DNA of 15,117 bases from Prevotellaceae bacterium (lineage in GTDB: Bacteria; Bacteroidota; Bacteroidia; Bacteroidales; Bacteroidaceae): assembly GCA_003150315.1 (NCBI GenBank), contig QAML01000065.1, positions 1 through 15,117 on the forward strand. The letters run 5' to 3'. Below are positions 1-6,611 of the stretch, one piece after another (positions within the stretch are counted from its first letter, which is position 1; the number at the start of each line of letters is the position of its first letter). The position numbers and the translations under genes are program-made. The notes beneath the pieces were generated by a model. It was not told the DNA's origin and ran no database searches. It saw only the letters and a program-made list of their open reading frames with translations.

Positions 1-2
1 TT

Positions 3-377
3 TTATGGAAACGAGTTGGCTCAATACTTAGATTCTGCTACAATGACAATGAGGCTTTAGGATTAGACAGTACATGTTTTGCAATAGGAAATAACATAGA
101 ATTCGTTTGCTGTGTTTTAAATACTCCAATGGGACACTATTTACTAAAAGATGCTCCTAAAACAGGAACTGGAGACTTGCTTATAAGTGTGCAAGCCGTG
201 GAGCCAATAAAGTTGCCTTCAGTGACGCATGAACTTAACATAGAATTTAAAAGGCTATTAGAAATGATGATAGCAAATTGCTCTGATGATATAGAAAACG
301 AGATAAGCCAAAAGATATTTAATCTTTATGGCTTATCTCATGAAGAGCAGAGATATATTGAAGAAAATTTCACTTAA
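3..377 (+). CDS. C-terminal part of a TaqI-like/Type IIG restriction-modification specificity domain (segment A, 5' end outside window)
   Basis: The reading frame is open from base 3, well upstream of the first ATG (129), so this is the 3' end of a gene that starts left of the window. The translation begins L-W-K-R-V-G-S and continues through L-D-S-T-C-F-A-I-G, L-N-T-P-M-G-H-Y-L and A-P-K-T-G-T-G-D-L. These are typical of the TaqI-like C-terminal specificity domain of Eco57I-family Type IIG enzymes and PglX-like methylases. It ends with the helix motif I-F-N-L-Y-G-L-S-x-E-E that segments B, C and D also end with. In such enzymes this domain reads the DNA target; methylation and cleavage reside in the N-terminal parts, not visible here. 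Its stop overlaps the stop of segment B by 8 bases, tail to tail. This is the only segment that could still be joined to a complete enzyme. Family placement is by motif recognition; exact enzyme type is unknown. Confidence 0.75.
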   Translation, partial: LWKRVGSILRFCYNDNEALGLDSTCFAIGNNIEFVCCVLNTPMGHYLLKDAPKTGTGDLLISVQAVEPIKLPSVTHELNIEFKRLLEMMIANCSDDIENEISQKIFNLYGLSHEEQRYIEENFT

Positions 378-567
378 TCTCAATATATCCTATAACTTTA
401 CGTTCCTCATTCGTTAGATTATACAAATCGAATAGCATAGTATCTATAGAAGCAGCAGCTTCTTTTGTATAATCTAATTGAATAGAGGTAACAGCTGTTC
501 TAAAACATTCATTTTGCTCTGGAGAAATCTTCTTTACAGGTATCTTGTCGAAGAATATTTTACTCAA

Positions 568-598
568 TTCTCTTGTGCCACCTTGAAGTTCTGGAAAT
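568..598 (-). repeat. 31-base identical block shared with 2836-2866
   Basis: Cassettes B and D share an exact 31-base match here (568-598 and 2836-2866, same orientation), covering codons for F-P-E-L-Q-G-G-T-R-E. Beyond the junction repeat, this shows that B and D are recent enough relatives to recombine inside the domain. The match is in direct orientation, so recombination here would delete rather than invert. Confidence 0.6.
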
Positions 599-750
599 GA
601 ATCTCGGAAACAGAATTTGAATATAGAAGAATTGAAAAATGCGGTTAAGTATGCCATGCAACCACCTGTAATGATGAAGCTTTTTTGATTGGTAAGAAAC
701 CTGCTTTCGTCATAAACAAATGGCATATACTTTGTCATATTTGGATATAC

Positions 751-779
751 GATTTTTGGCTTAGAAAAATCCTCCCAAT
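751..779 (-). repeat. Cassette-junction repeat, copy in segment B
   Basis: This 29-base element encodes the W-E-D-F-S-K-P-K-I stretch. It is identical base for base to 3019-3047 (same strand) and matches 2157-2185 at 25 of 29 positions in inverted orientation. It marks the exact left limit of the ATPase gene and the start of the specificity cassette, which makes it a candidate crossover site for inversion. Confidence 0.65.
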
Positions 780-782
780 GTA

Positions 783-2039
783 TTAGTATCTAAGTAGCCA
801 TTTCCATAAAGGAACGAGCTCTATATGGTATCCATCTTTTTCTACGCAACTCTCTTCCTCCATGGTAACAACTACCATTTTGGTGATTGATTGAACAGAA
901 CCAAGCTTTATCAGGGCATCTGTTTCACGCTTGAAAGTGTCTGCATCAGCCATTGAATATGACACTTGTACTGCCATGCCCTCTTCTGGAACGACAAAAT
1001 CCACTTCGGCATTCTTACTATTCCAAAAATAACTTCCATCACCATATTTGCGTCTGAGCGTTACCGCTACTATGTTTTCAAGCAAAGACGTGTTGGCGTC
1101 AATAAGAAAAAGATGCAGCAAACCGTTATCTGTAAAATAATATTTGCGGTTCGATTCCTTATCCTGCAACTTTCCGTATAAATTCTCGTAGGGTAGAATG
1201 AGCCAAGTTTCAGTCATATATTCTACATAGTCTATCGCTGCGTCTGTACTAAGCTTTTTTCCCGTGCTACTAACTATGCTTGCAATTCTGTTGTATGAAA
1301 GAGGTTGCTTAACACTCTCAGCCATTTTGCGTATCATCACACGCAATGCGTAATCGTTACGTATCCTGTATCTTGCAACTAAATCGCCAAAGAATATTTT
1401 ACTAAACAGATTGCTCATCCATGAACGAGGTTCTTTCATATCTACCGTTTCAGGCAAACCACCATGTTGAAAATAAGTGTTTGCCAACTTTACAATCTGT
1501 TTTCCGAACGTAAATATTGCGTTCTTTTTATGTATATCAATACCATTGGCATTCAAATACTCTTGGAAGGAATAAGGATACACTTCATGTATCATATATC
1601 TGCCGCCAAGCGTAGTGGCAATCTCACTACTCAGCATTTTGGCATTACTGCCAGTGATATATACTTGATATTTTTGGTCTGCTAACCTACGAGCAAACTT
1701 TTCCCATCTATCAACCAATTGTATCTCATCCAAGAAAAATATTGGACGAGAATCATACATCTCTTCATAGCACGTTTTTAGCAAATCAAGGTCTTTGACA
1801 TCTAAAGAATCTATTCGGTCATCCTCAAAATTGAAATATAATATTTCCTCTTTCTTATGCCCTTGTTCTATCAATTGTGCTATGCGTTGGAACATCAAGT
1901 AAGATTTTCCAGCATGCCTCAATCCAACAAACACATAATTAAGTCCGTCCGCAAGTTCCACCTTACGTGGAATGAGTTCTATTTGTGATACGTATGCTTG
2001 ATATTCAGAGATAAGCAATTTTATTAAATCTTTTGTCAT
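783..2039 (-). CDS. AAA_14 / DUF4143 family ATPase
   Basis: A 418-residue protein starting at ATG 2039, preceded by AAAAGGA and a candidate promoter at 2071-2099. The N-terminal half is a P-loop ATPase: Walker A G-L-R-H-A-G-K-S at residues 39-46, Walker B F-F-L-D-E-I-Q at 101-107, then Y-I-T-G-S-N-A-K (sensor-like) at 127-134 and G-G-R at 145-147. A winged-helix-like stretch (about 245-285) is followed by the DUF4143 region with Y-F-T-D-N-G-L (301-307) and N-A-E-V-D-F-V-V (343-350). In many relatives the last motif belongs to a PD-(D/E)xK-like fold; here the following E-x-K position reads Q-V-S (358-360), so nuclease activity is doubtful. The biological role of this family is poorly known. 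The gene lies exactly between the repeats of cassettes B and C, so inversion between them would flip it. Whether it works with the restriction system or is a passenger cannot be told. Confidence 0.85.
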   Translation of the reverse strand: MTKDLIKLLISEYQAYVSQIELIPRKVELADGLNYVFVGLRHAGKSYLMFQRIAQLIEQGHKKEEILYFNFEDDRIDSLDVKDLDLLKTCYEEMYDSRPIFFLDEIQLVDRWEKFARRLADQKYQVYITGSNAKMLSSEIATTLGGRYMIHEVYPYSFQEYLNANGIDIHKKNAIFTFGKQIVKLANTYFQHGGLPETVDMKEPRSWMSNLFSKIFFGDLVARYRIRNDYALRVMIRKMAESVKQPLSYNRIASIVSSTGKKLSTDAAIDYVEYMTETWLILPYENLYGKLQDKESNRKYYFTDNGLLHLFLIDANTSLLENIVAVTLRRKYGDGSYFWNSKNAEVDFVVPEEGMAVQVSYSMADADTFKRETDALIKLGSVQSITKMVVVTMEEESCVEKDGYHIELVPLWKWLLRY

Positions 2040-2070
2040 GTCCTTTTCGTGCTAATACTAAAAACTGTTG

Positions 2071-2099
2071 CAAAGATACATGTTTTATCGTTTATGAAA
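2071..2099 (-). promoter_or_regulatory. Candidate Bacteroidota-type promoter for the ATPase gene
   Basis: On the minus strand TATCTTTG (2071-2078) matches the TAnnTTTG -7 box of Bacteroidota sigma-ABfr promoters exactly. A -33 element is weak: TTTC at 2096-2099, with slightly short spacing of 17 bases. Transcription would start near 2064, giving a leader of about 25 bases before the ATG at 2039. Confidence 0.45.
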
Positions 2100-2152
2100 G
2101 ATATAATCGATATAAAATTATCGTCTATGTAAGACAAAACACACAAAAAAGC

Positions 2153-2569
2153 TTTTATTTGGAGGATTTCTTTAAGCCAAAAGTCATGTGGAAAATTATA
2201 GGATGTAATATTAATTTTTCATTTGATGAAGCGAAAATGATTTGCAATAATGCCGTAAATATCATGGTCGGGAAAAGAGAACAGTTAGTGCAATTTGTTG
2301 GCTTAATGAATAGCCAACTTTTTGATTGGTATTTAAAATTAACGACAGAAGCAGAAGTGCAAGGAGGTGGCATACAATTGTATGTGACCACTTTGGAAAA
2401 AACTTTGGTAAAACTTGATTTTTGTAATGAGTTTACGTCTGTTATTGATGAACGAATACGGGGAATCATAGATGATGACACTCTAAATTCAGCAGTTTTC
2501 GATGTATACAAATTAACAGAAACTGAGCGAAAATACATTTCCGAATGTAAACAAGTTACAAGAACATGA
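2153..2569 (+). pseudogene. Silent C-terminal specificity cassette (segment C) of a Type IIG-like enzyme
   Basis: The plus-strand frame carries F-Y-L-E-D-F-F-K-P-K-V-M-W-K-I-I-G and then a specificity domain of about 137 residues containing L-M-N-S-Q-L-F-D-W-Y-L, V-Q-G-G-G-I-Q-L-Y-V and the closing V-F-D-V-Y-K-L-T-E-T-E helix. It belongs to the same domain family as A, B and D but differs strongly in the variable part, so it would be expected to read a different DNA target. The frame stays open upstream to 2033, but that part (2033-2152) resembles neither D nor any specificity domain and is the AT-rich 5' region of the divergent ATPase gene. There is no methylase part, and the first internal ATG is at 2186. 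I read it as a stored cassette starting at the repeat 2157-2185. A hairpin follows its stop. Confidence 0.65.
2157..2185 (+). repeat. Cassette-junction repeat, inverted copy in segment C
   Basis: This copy is identical at 25 of 29 positions to the repeats at 751-779 and 3019-3047 but on the opposite strand. It encodes L-E-D-F-F-K-P-K-V. The inverted orientation relative to B and D is what would allow recombination to invert the DNA in between. Confidence 0.6.
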
Positions 2570-2579
2570 TTTTGCATAA

Positions 2580-2609
2580 GGTGCAGCTATTAAAAACGAT
2601 AGCTGCACC
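2580..2609. terminator. Perfect 11-bp hairpin between convergent segments C and D
   Basis: GGTGCAGCTAT (2580-2590) pairs perfectly with ATAGCTGCACC (2599-2609) around an 8-base loop. It stands 11 bases after the stop of C and 28 bases before the stop of D, where a terminator serving either strand would be expected. The tract after it (GTTATTACTTG) is only moderately T-rich, so it may be a weak intrinsic terminator or another structural element. Confidence 0.55.
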
Positions 2610-2637
2610 GTTATTACTTGATATATTAAGAGTTAAG

Positions 2638-3570
2638 TTATTGAATTTCAACAAAACCAATTATTTCACATTCTTCTTTGGTAAGCCCATATAGTTCAAA
2701 AAGCCGTTTGTCAATCTGAATGGCTTTTTCTCTTTTATATTCATTTTGAATCTCTGTGATTAATGACTGAAACTTTATATTTTCTTCATCACTTATTTCC
2801 AAAACTGGGATTTTATCAAAGAATATCTTCCGAAGTTCTCTTGTGCCACCTTGAAGTTCTGGAAATTTATCAAGGAAGCAAAATTTGAAAATCGAGGAAT
2901 TCAAAAATGCTGTCAAATATGCTATATGCTTTCCCGTAATCATAAATGATTTGTCATTTTGCAGAAAGTTCTTTTCGTCAAAATAGAAAGGAATGTATTT
3001 GGTCATATTAGGATACATGATTTTTGGCTTAGAAAAATCCTCCCAATAACTGATACTATCTTGGGTTTCAAACCACTTATTATTGGTTTTCTTTCTCGCT
3101 TTTATTTTTTCTCCATTAACGATATAAGATTTACCTGTTTGCTCTAATCGCTCCATACCAAACCCTAACAGATATTTTTTAACAGCAGGGTATTTCTCAA
3201 TGTCATAATGGCGAGATGGAAATGTTGCAATTAAATACAATCCAGCCCAGTTATACCCATACCTTTTGATGTCCCTGCCTCGCAGAATCGGTCGAATAAG
3301 TTCAGCCGTTCTTGTACGTTCGTCTTCTGTTTGGCAGTTAGACAAGATTTCGTCTCTTTTTTCAGTGTTGATGATAAACGCATCGTTATATCCGGTAAGA
3401 ACTCCACGGTAAATATTAATATCCCAATCTTTAAGTGGCGTTCCCACGGCTTCTATCTTACGCTTGATGCTTTGTTCGATAGGAGAAAGTATCACCCACG
3501 AGTCCGAACCGGCGAAATGACATTCCACGCTTTGTTGCTGCATGAAAACGCTCCTTTTCCCCTCACACAA
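2638..3570 (-). pseudogene. 5'-truncated Type IIG-like restriction-modification gene (segment D): specificity region without methyltransferase
   Basis: Up to 310 residues on the minus strand. In order: S-W-V-I-L-S-P-I-E-Q (linker after the methylase), D-W-D-I-N-I-Y-R-G-V-L-T-G-Y-N-D-A-F-I-I, the hallmark R-P-I-L-R-G-R-D-I-K-R-Y, F-P-S-R-H-Y-D-I-E-K-Y-P-A-V, the W-F-E-T-Q-D-S-I-S-Y-W-E-D-F-S-K-P-K-I junction, and a C-terminal cassette closely related to B. Complete Type IIG relatives carry hundreds of further N-terminal residues, including the N-P-P-Y methylase motif; none is present. The start at 3570 would be TTG; an ATG at 3543 has AAGGAG close upstream. The frame stays open to a TGA at 3658-3660, and homology seems to fade around 3560-3600, the presumed deletion or insertion junction. 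I see no promoter on this strand upstream. It is probably a relic or reservoir copy, though a short specificity-only protein cannot be excluded. Confidence 0.7.
3019..3047 (-). repeat. Cassette-junction repeat, copy in segment D
   Basis: Exactly identical over 29 bases to 751-779 and inverted relative to 2157-2185. Here the repeat sits inside a longer gene frame, between the upstream specificity half (with R-G-R-D-I-K-R-Y) and the variable C-terminal half, which shows its natural position in a full enzyme. Confidence 0.65.
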
Positions 3571-3958
3571 AAGCTCTAAATGCTCCGAACCGTCGAGTTT
3601 TTTTGCTCGTATAACGAGATAATAATGCGTTTCGAGGTGGAAGATAAGCGGGCATACTCATTAATATATATAATGTCTGCTTTCGGGTGTCTGTATGTGC
3701 ATGGCGATACTCGGATTTGTACGAAAAATCAAGGAGAAATTGAATGTTTGTTGCGTTTACCGGGGCAAATGTGTTTGCTGCGGTAAAAAATTTGCTCGTC
3801 ATATTTGTATCGTGGAGTGTATGCCGGGTAATGGCGTGTGATGTCTTTTTGCCGGGAGGGAGTGTCGTTTTTGTTCGGCGGGCAGGATGTTGCTTTTCAG
3901 CCGGAAATATCAAAAACATGACGGATGTCGTGTGGTTTATGGCAAAAGGAAACGTTTA

Positions 3959-3973
3959 GCACATGGTATGTGC
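3959..3973. promoter_or_regulatory. 15-base palindrome upstream of the nuo promoter, candidate operator
   Basis: GCACAT-GGT-ATGTGC is a perfect 6+3+6 inverted repeat. It lies about 55-70 bases before the inferred transcription start of nuoA, a position used by activators. The half-sites do not match a regulator that I can name with confidence, so the assignment is a guess from symmetry and position only. Confidence 0.3.
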
Positions 3974-3993
3974 AAAAACACGGGAGGCAACGC

Positions 3994-4023
3994 TGTGTTT
4001 TTTAATGATTATTATTACCTTTG
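3994..4023 (+). promoter_or_regulatory. Candidate promoter of the nuo operon
   Basis: TACCTTTG at 4016-4023 is an exact TAnnTTTG -7 box. The -33 region is degenerate (TGTG at 3994-3997 followed by a run of T). Transcription would start near 4030, leaving an AT-rich leader of about 45 bases without Shine-Dalgarno before the nuoA ATG, as is usual in Bacteroidota. The leader also contains the 12-base palindrome AAAACTAGTTTT (4033-4044). Confidence 0.6.
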
Positions 4024-4075
4024 CAACCGCTAAAAACTAGTTTTCACAATTAATAAATAATTAATATACTTTACA

Positions 4076-4426
4076 ATGAACTTCACCATGCTTGTAACGG
4101 CTGCCCTTACGGGGTTGTTGTTCGTGCCTTTGGTTGTTACGATAGCAGTGCTTATCGCTCCGAGGTCGTACAATGCCCAGAAGGAAGAGCCTTACGAATG
4201 CGGTATTCCCACACGCGGAAGGACGTGGATGCAATTTCGTATAGGTTATTATCTTTACGCCATCCTTTTCCTGATGTTTGATGTAGAAACGATGTTTCTC
4301 TTTCCGTGGGCGGTAGTGCTCCGCACTCTCGGAGGAGTGGGAATAGTCAGCGTATTGTTTTTCTTGTTCATCTTAGTGTTAGGCTTGGCTTACGCCTGGC
4401 GGAAAGGAGCGTTGGAATGGAAATAA
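4076..4426 (+). CDS. nuoA: NADH-quinone oxidoreductase-like complex I subunit A
   Basis: Membrane subunit of respiratory complex I, 116 residues, about the usual size. Three hydrophobic segments (about 5-28, 56-80, 86-108) match the three-helix NuoA fold. The loop E-P-Y-E-C-G-I (38-44) contains the conserved E-C-G near the quinone site, and F-D-V-E (68-71) supplies the acidic residues of the second helix. NuoA sits at the junction of membrane and connecting arms, next to NuoH, J and K. It is first in the operon and has a promoter box about 50 bases upstream. Its 3' end overlaps the nuoB start by 10 bases. The start at 4076 gives the normal N-terminus. Confidence 0.95.
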   Translation: MNFTMLVTAALTGLLFVPLVVTIAVLIAPRSYNAQKEEPYECGIPTRGRTWMQFRIGYYLYAILFLMFDVETMFLFPWAVVLRTLGGVGIVSVLFFLFILVLGLAYAWRKGALEWK

Positions 4427-5013
4427 AAAAACGTGCCAAAATCAAGTCTGTGCCTTACAAGGATTTCAAGGACAACGAGACTTACGAGAAATTAGTTGCG
4501 GAACTTAACGCCGGCGGCGTTAATGTTTTGGTTAAACCGTTGGACGACCTTATAGACTGGGGACGCAGTAATTCTTTGTGGCCTTTGACTTTTGCCACAA
4601 GTTGTTGCGGTATCGAGTTTATGGCTGTGTGCGCCGCTCGTTACGACATTGCCCGCTTTGGCTTTGAGGTAACGCGCAACAGTCCACGTCAGGCCGATGT
4701 TATTCTTGTGTGCGGCACCATCACAACCAAGATGGCACCTGTGTTGAAGCGTCTCTACGATGAAATGGCCGATCCGAAATATGTTGTTGCCATTGGCGGC
4801 TGCTCTATTTCCGGTGGTCCTTTTACTAAGAGCTATCATGTGGTGCAGGGTGTGGACCAGGTGATTCCCGTTGACGTTTATGTTCCGGGATGTCCGCCGC
4901 GCCCCGAAAGTTTCCTCTACGGAATGATGCAATTGCAGCGCATCGTGAAAGTTGAGAATTTCTTCGGAACAACCAACCGCAAACAAAAAAGACCTAAGGA
5001 GGATAAGGCATGA
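4417..5013 (+). CDS. nuoB: Complex I subunit B, carrier of cluster N2
   Basis: A 198-residue subunit of the connecting arm that binds the last iron-sulfur cluster (N2) before quinone. The ligands are visible: the tandem C63-C64 in T-S-C-C-G-I-E-F, C129 in G-G-C-S-I-S-G-G-P, and C159 in V-P-G-C-P-P-R-P-E. I chose ATG 4417, not an earlier in-frame start (frame open to 4306), because AAGGAG at 4404-4409 stands 7 bases upstream and the earlier frame only re-reads nuoA. A basic N-terminus (K-K-R-A-K-I-K) and a K-rich C-terminal tail flank the conserved core. Translation is probably coupled at both ends: 10 bases overlap with nuoA and the ATGA overlap with nuoCD. Confidence 0.96.
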   Translation: MEIKKRAKIKSVPYKDFKDNETYEKLVAELNAGGVNVLVKPLDDLIDWGRSNSLWPLTFATSCCGIEFMAVCAARYDIARFGFEVTRNSPRQADVILVCGTITTKMAPVLKRLYDEMADPKYVVAIGGCSISGGPFTKSYHVVQGVDQVIPVDVYVPGCPPRPESFLYGMMQLQRIVKVENFFGTTNRKQKRPKEDKA

Positions 5014-6587
5014 AACTTGACATAAGAACTGTAGAGCCTTCACAGCTGAAGGCTGAACTTCTTCGCTTGCGTGATGTGGAGAAAATGGACTTTCTCGAGA
5101 ATCTCATAGGTATGGACTGGGGAGAAGAGGGTGGTCTCGGCGTGGTTTACATGCTTTATTCCACATCTACCGGAAAACGCGAAAATCTGCGCTGTTCCAC
5201 AACTGACCGCGTGAATCCTGTGATTCCCACGGCGAGCGATCTTTGGGACATTGCCAATATTTATGAGCGTGAGGTGTATGATTTCTACGGGATAATCTTT
5301 GCAGGACATCCCGACATGCGCCGCATTTATTTGCGTGAAGATTGGGTGGGATACCCCATGCGTAAGGATGACGACCCGATAAAGGAGAATCCTTTCGATG
5401 CCCAACACATGACCAACGAACCACTTGCCGATACCACAAAGGAATATGAGCTTCTGCCCGACGGAACTTTGAAGGTTAAGGAAAATGTGATTTTTGATGA
5501 CGACGATTATGTGGTGAACATCGGTCCGCAGCATCCTTCCACTCATGGTGTGCTGCATTTCCGTGTGGCTTTGGACGGTGAACTTATAAAGAGAATTGAC
5601 CCCGTGCTCGGGTATATTCATCGCGGTGTGGAGAAACTCAACGAGTCTATGACTTATCCTCAGACTCTTGCGCTCACAGATCGTCTTGATTATATTTCTG
5701 CACAGCAGAGTCGCCACGCTCTTTGCGCCTGCATAGAGCAGGCTATGGGCGTTGAAGTGAGCGATCGCGTAAAAGTTATTCGTACCATAATGGACGAACT
5801 TCAGCGTATCGACTCCCACTTGCTGTTCTTTGGCTGTCTTTGCCAGGACTTGGGTGCGACCACGGCATTCCTTTACGCTTTCCGTGATCGCGAGAAGATT
5901 CTCGACATTTTCGAGGAAACTTGCGGCGGACGCCTTATCATAAACTACAATATGATTGGCGGCGTGCAGTATGACCTGCATCCCAATTTCCAGAAACGTG
6001 TGAAAGATTTCATTGTTCTGATGCGTAAGAACATTCAGGAATACTATGATATTTTTGCTGACAATGTGATTGCCCATAATCGTCTTGACGGAGTGGGAAC
6101 TCTCACGAAAGAGCAGGTTATATCTTATGGTTGCACCGGAGGTAGCGGACGCGCTGCAGGTTGGCACAACGATGTGCGCAAACTTGAACCTTATGGAGCT
6201 TACGACCGTGTGAATTTCAATGAAATTGTGCTTGAAGACGGCGACAGTTATGCACGTCTCATAGTGCGTTTGCGTGAAATTCTCGAGAGTCTTTCAATCA
6301 TTGAGCAACTTATAGACAATATTCCGGAAGGAAACTATCGCGAAAAGATGAAACCCATTATAAAAGTGCCGGAGGGTACATATTATAATGCTGTGGAGGC
6401 TTCGCGCGGACGCTTCGGTGTGTTCCTTGAGAGCCACGGCGACAAGTCTCCTTATCGTTTGCACTATCGTGCCACAGGACTTCCGTTGGTGGCTATAATG
6501 GACGAGGCTTGCCGTGGAGAGAAAATCGCCGATCTCATTTCAATTGGCGGAACACTCGACTATGTGGTGCCCGACATCGATCGCTAA
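5010..6587 (+). CDS. nuoCD: Complex I fused subunit C/D
   Basis: A 525-residue fusion of the 30-kDa NuoC and 49-kDa NuoD subunits. The NuoC part (about 1-130) has the signature Y-E-R-E-V-Y-D-F-Y-G-I-x-F-x-G-H-P-D-M-R-R-I (85-106). After a linker (about 131-165) the NuoD part starts V-V-N-I-G-P-Q-H-P-S-T-H-G-V-L-H-F. Quinone-site residues are present: H179 in T-H-G-V-L and Y228 in R-L-D-Y. The protein ends with the conserved D-x-D-R. NuoD forms the quinone pocket with NuoB and NuoH. The fusion is also known in E. coli, with separate genes in many other bacteria. AAGGAGG (4996-5002) stands 7 bases before the ATG, which overlaps the nuoB stop as ATGA. nuoH follows directly, with no nuoE, nuoF or nuoG between. 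Confidence 0.96.
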   Translation: MKLDIRTVEPSQLKAELLRLRDVEKMDFLENLIGMDWGEEGGLGVVYMLYSTSTGKRENLRCSTTDRVNPVIPTASDLWDIANIYEREVYDFYGIIFAGHPDMRRIYLREDWVGYPMRKDDDPIKENPFDAQHMTNEPLADTTKEYELLPDGTLKVKENVIFDDDDYVVNIGPQHPSTHGVLHFRVALDGELIKRIDPVLGYIHRGVEKLNESMTYPQTLALTDRLDYISAQQSRHALCACIEQAMGVEVSDRVKVIRTIMDELQRIDSHLLFFGCLCQDLGATTAFLYAFRDREKILDIFEETCGGRLIINYNMIGGVQYDLHPNFQKRVKDFIVLMRKNIQEYYDIFADNVIAHNRLDGVGTLTKEQVISYGCTGGSGRAAGWHNDVRKLEPYGAYDRVNFNEIVLEDGDSYARLIVRLREILESLSIIEQLIDNIPEGNYREKMKPIIKVPEGTYYNAVEASRGRFGVFLESHGDKSPYRLHYRATGLPLVAIMDEACRGEKIADLISIGGTLDYVVPDIDR

Positions 6588-6611
6588 CATGTTAAACCAT
6601 ACAAAACGGAT

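Larger units (their letters stand above)
370..780 (-). pseudogene. Silent C-terminal specificity cassette (segment B) of a Type IIG-like enzyme
   Basis: On the minus strand this segment starts with H-W-E-D-F-S-K-P-K-I-V-Y-P-N-M and runs about 136 residues to a TGA. It is clearly homologous to the last part of segment D: both contain F-P-E-L-Q-G-G-T-R-E-L, K-I-F-F-D-K-I-P-V and the terminal L-F-x-L-Y-x-L-T-x-E-E helix. The frame is closed by an in-frame TAG at 790-792, and the first ATG (738) lies inside the domain, so it lacks a start and any methylase part. It begins at the 29-base repeat (751-779). The stop of the upstream ATPase gene lies only a few bases before it, so the ATPase transcript would run into it without making a sensible protein. 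I infer a stored, currently unexpressed target-recognition cassette rather than random decay, because the coding frame is intact from repeat to stop. Confidence 0.7.
3571..4075. other. Non-coding or degenerate interval between restriction remnants and nuo operon
   Basis: About 500 bases without a convincing gene. Several short frames exist on both strands, but none shows a recognisable domain. The best-looking is 3744-3959 (+), preceded by AAGGAG, encoding 71 Cys- and Val-rich residues. The minus strand is open in the frame of segment D up to 3657 but without recognised similarity. Base composition changes here from the AT-rich left side to that of the nuo genes. The right end holds the palindrome 3959-3973 and the nuo promoter. 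Confidence 0.5.

Noticed and set aside
2033..2152. In-frame upstream extension of segment C to an ATG at 2033
   Set aside because: The added residues do not resemble the linker seen in D and coincide with the promoter and leader of the divergent ATPase gene.
751..3047. Insertion sequence or composite transposon bounded by the 29-base repeats
   Set aside because: The repeats lie inside coding motifs and no transposase is present; cassette shuffling explains them better.
3563..3919. Minus-strand frame of 118 residues upstream of segment D
   Set aside because: Different frame from D, no motif, overlaps other open frames in a gene-free interval; treated as a chance frame.
3744..3959. Small plus-strand frame of 71 residues with AAGGAG seven to eight bases before its ATG
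   Set aside because: No recognisable domain, odd Cys/Val-rich composition, and it ends in the palindrome upstream of the nuo promoter; more likely chance than gene.
4306..4416. Longer nuoB start
   Set aside because: It would overlap nuoA by 120 bases in another frame; ATG 4417 has a Shine-Dalgarno and gives the family-typical N-terminus.
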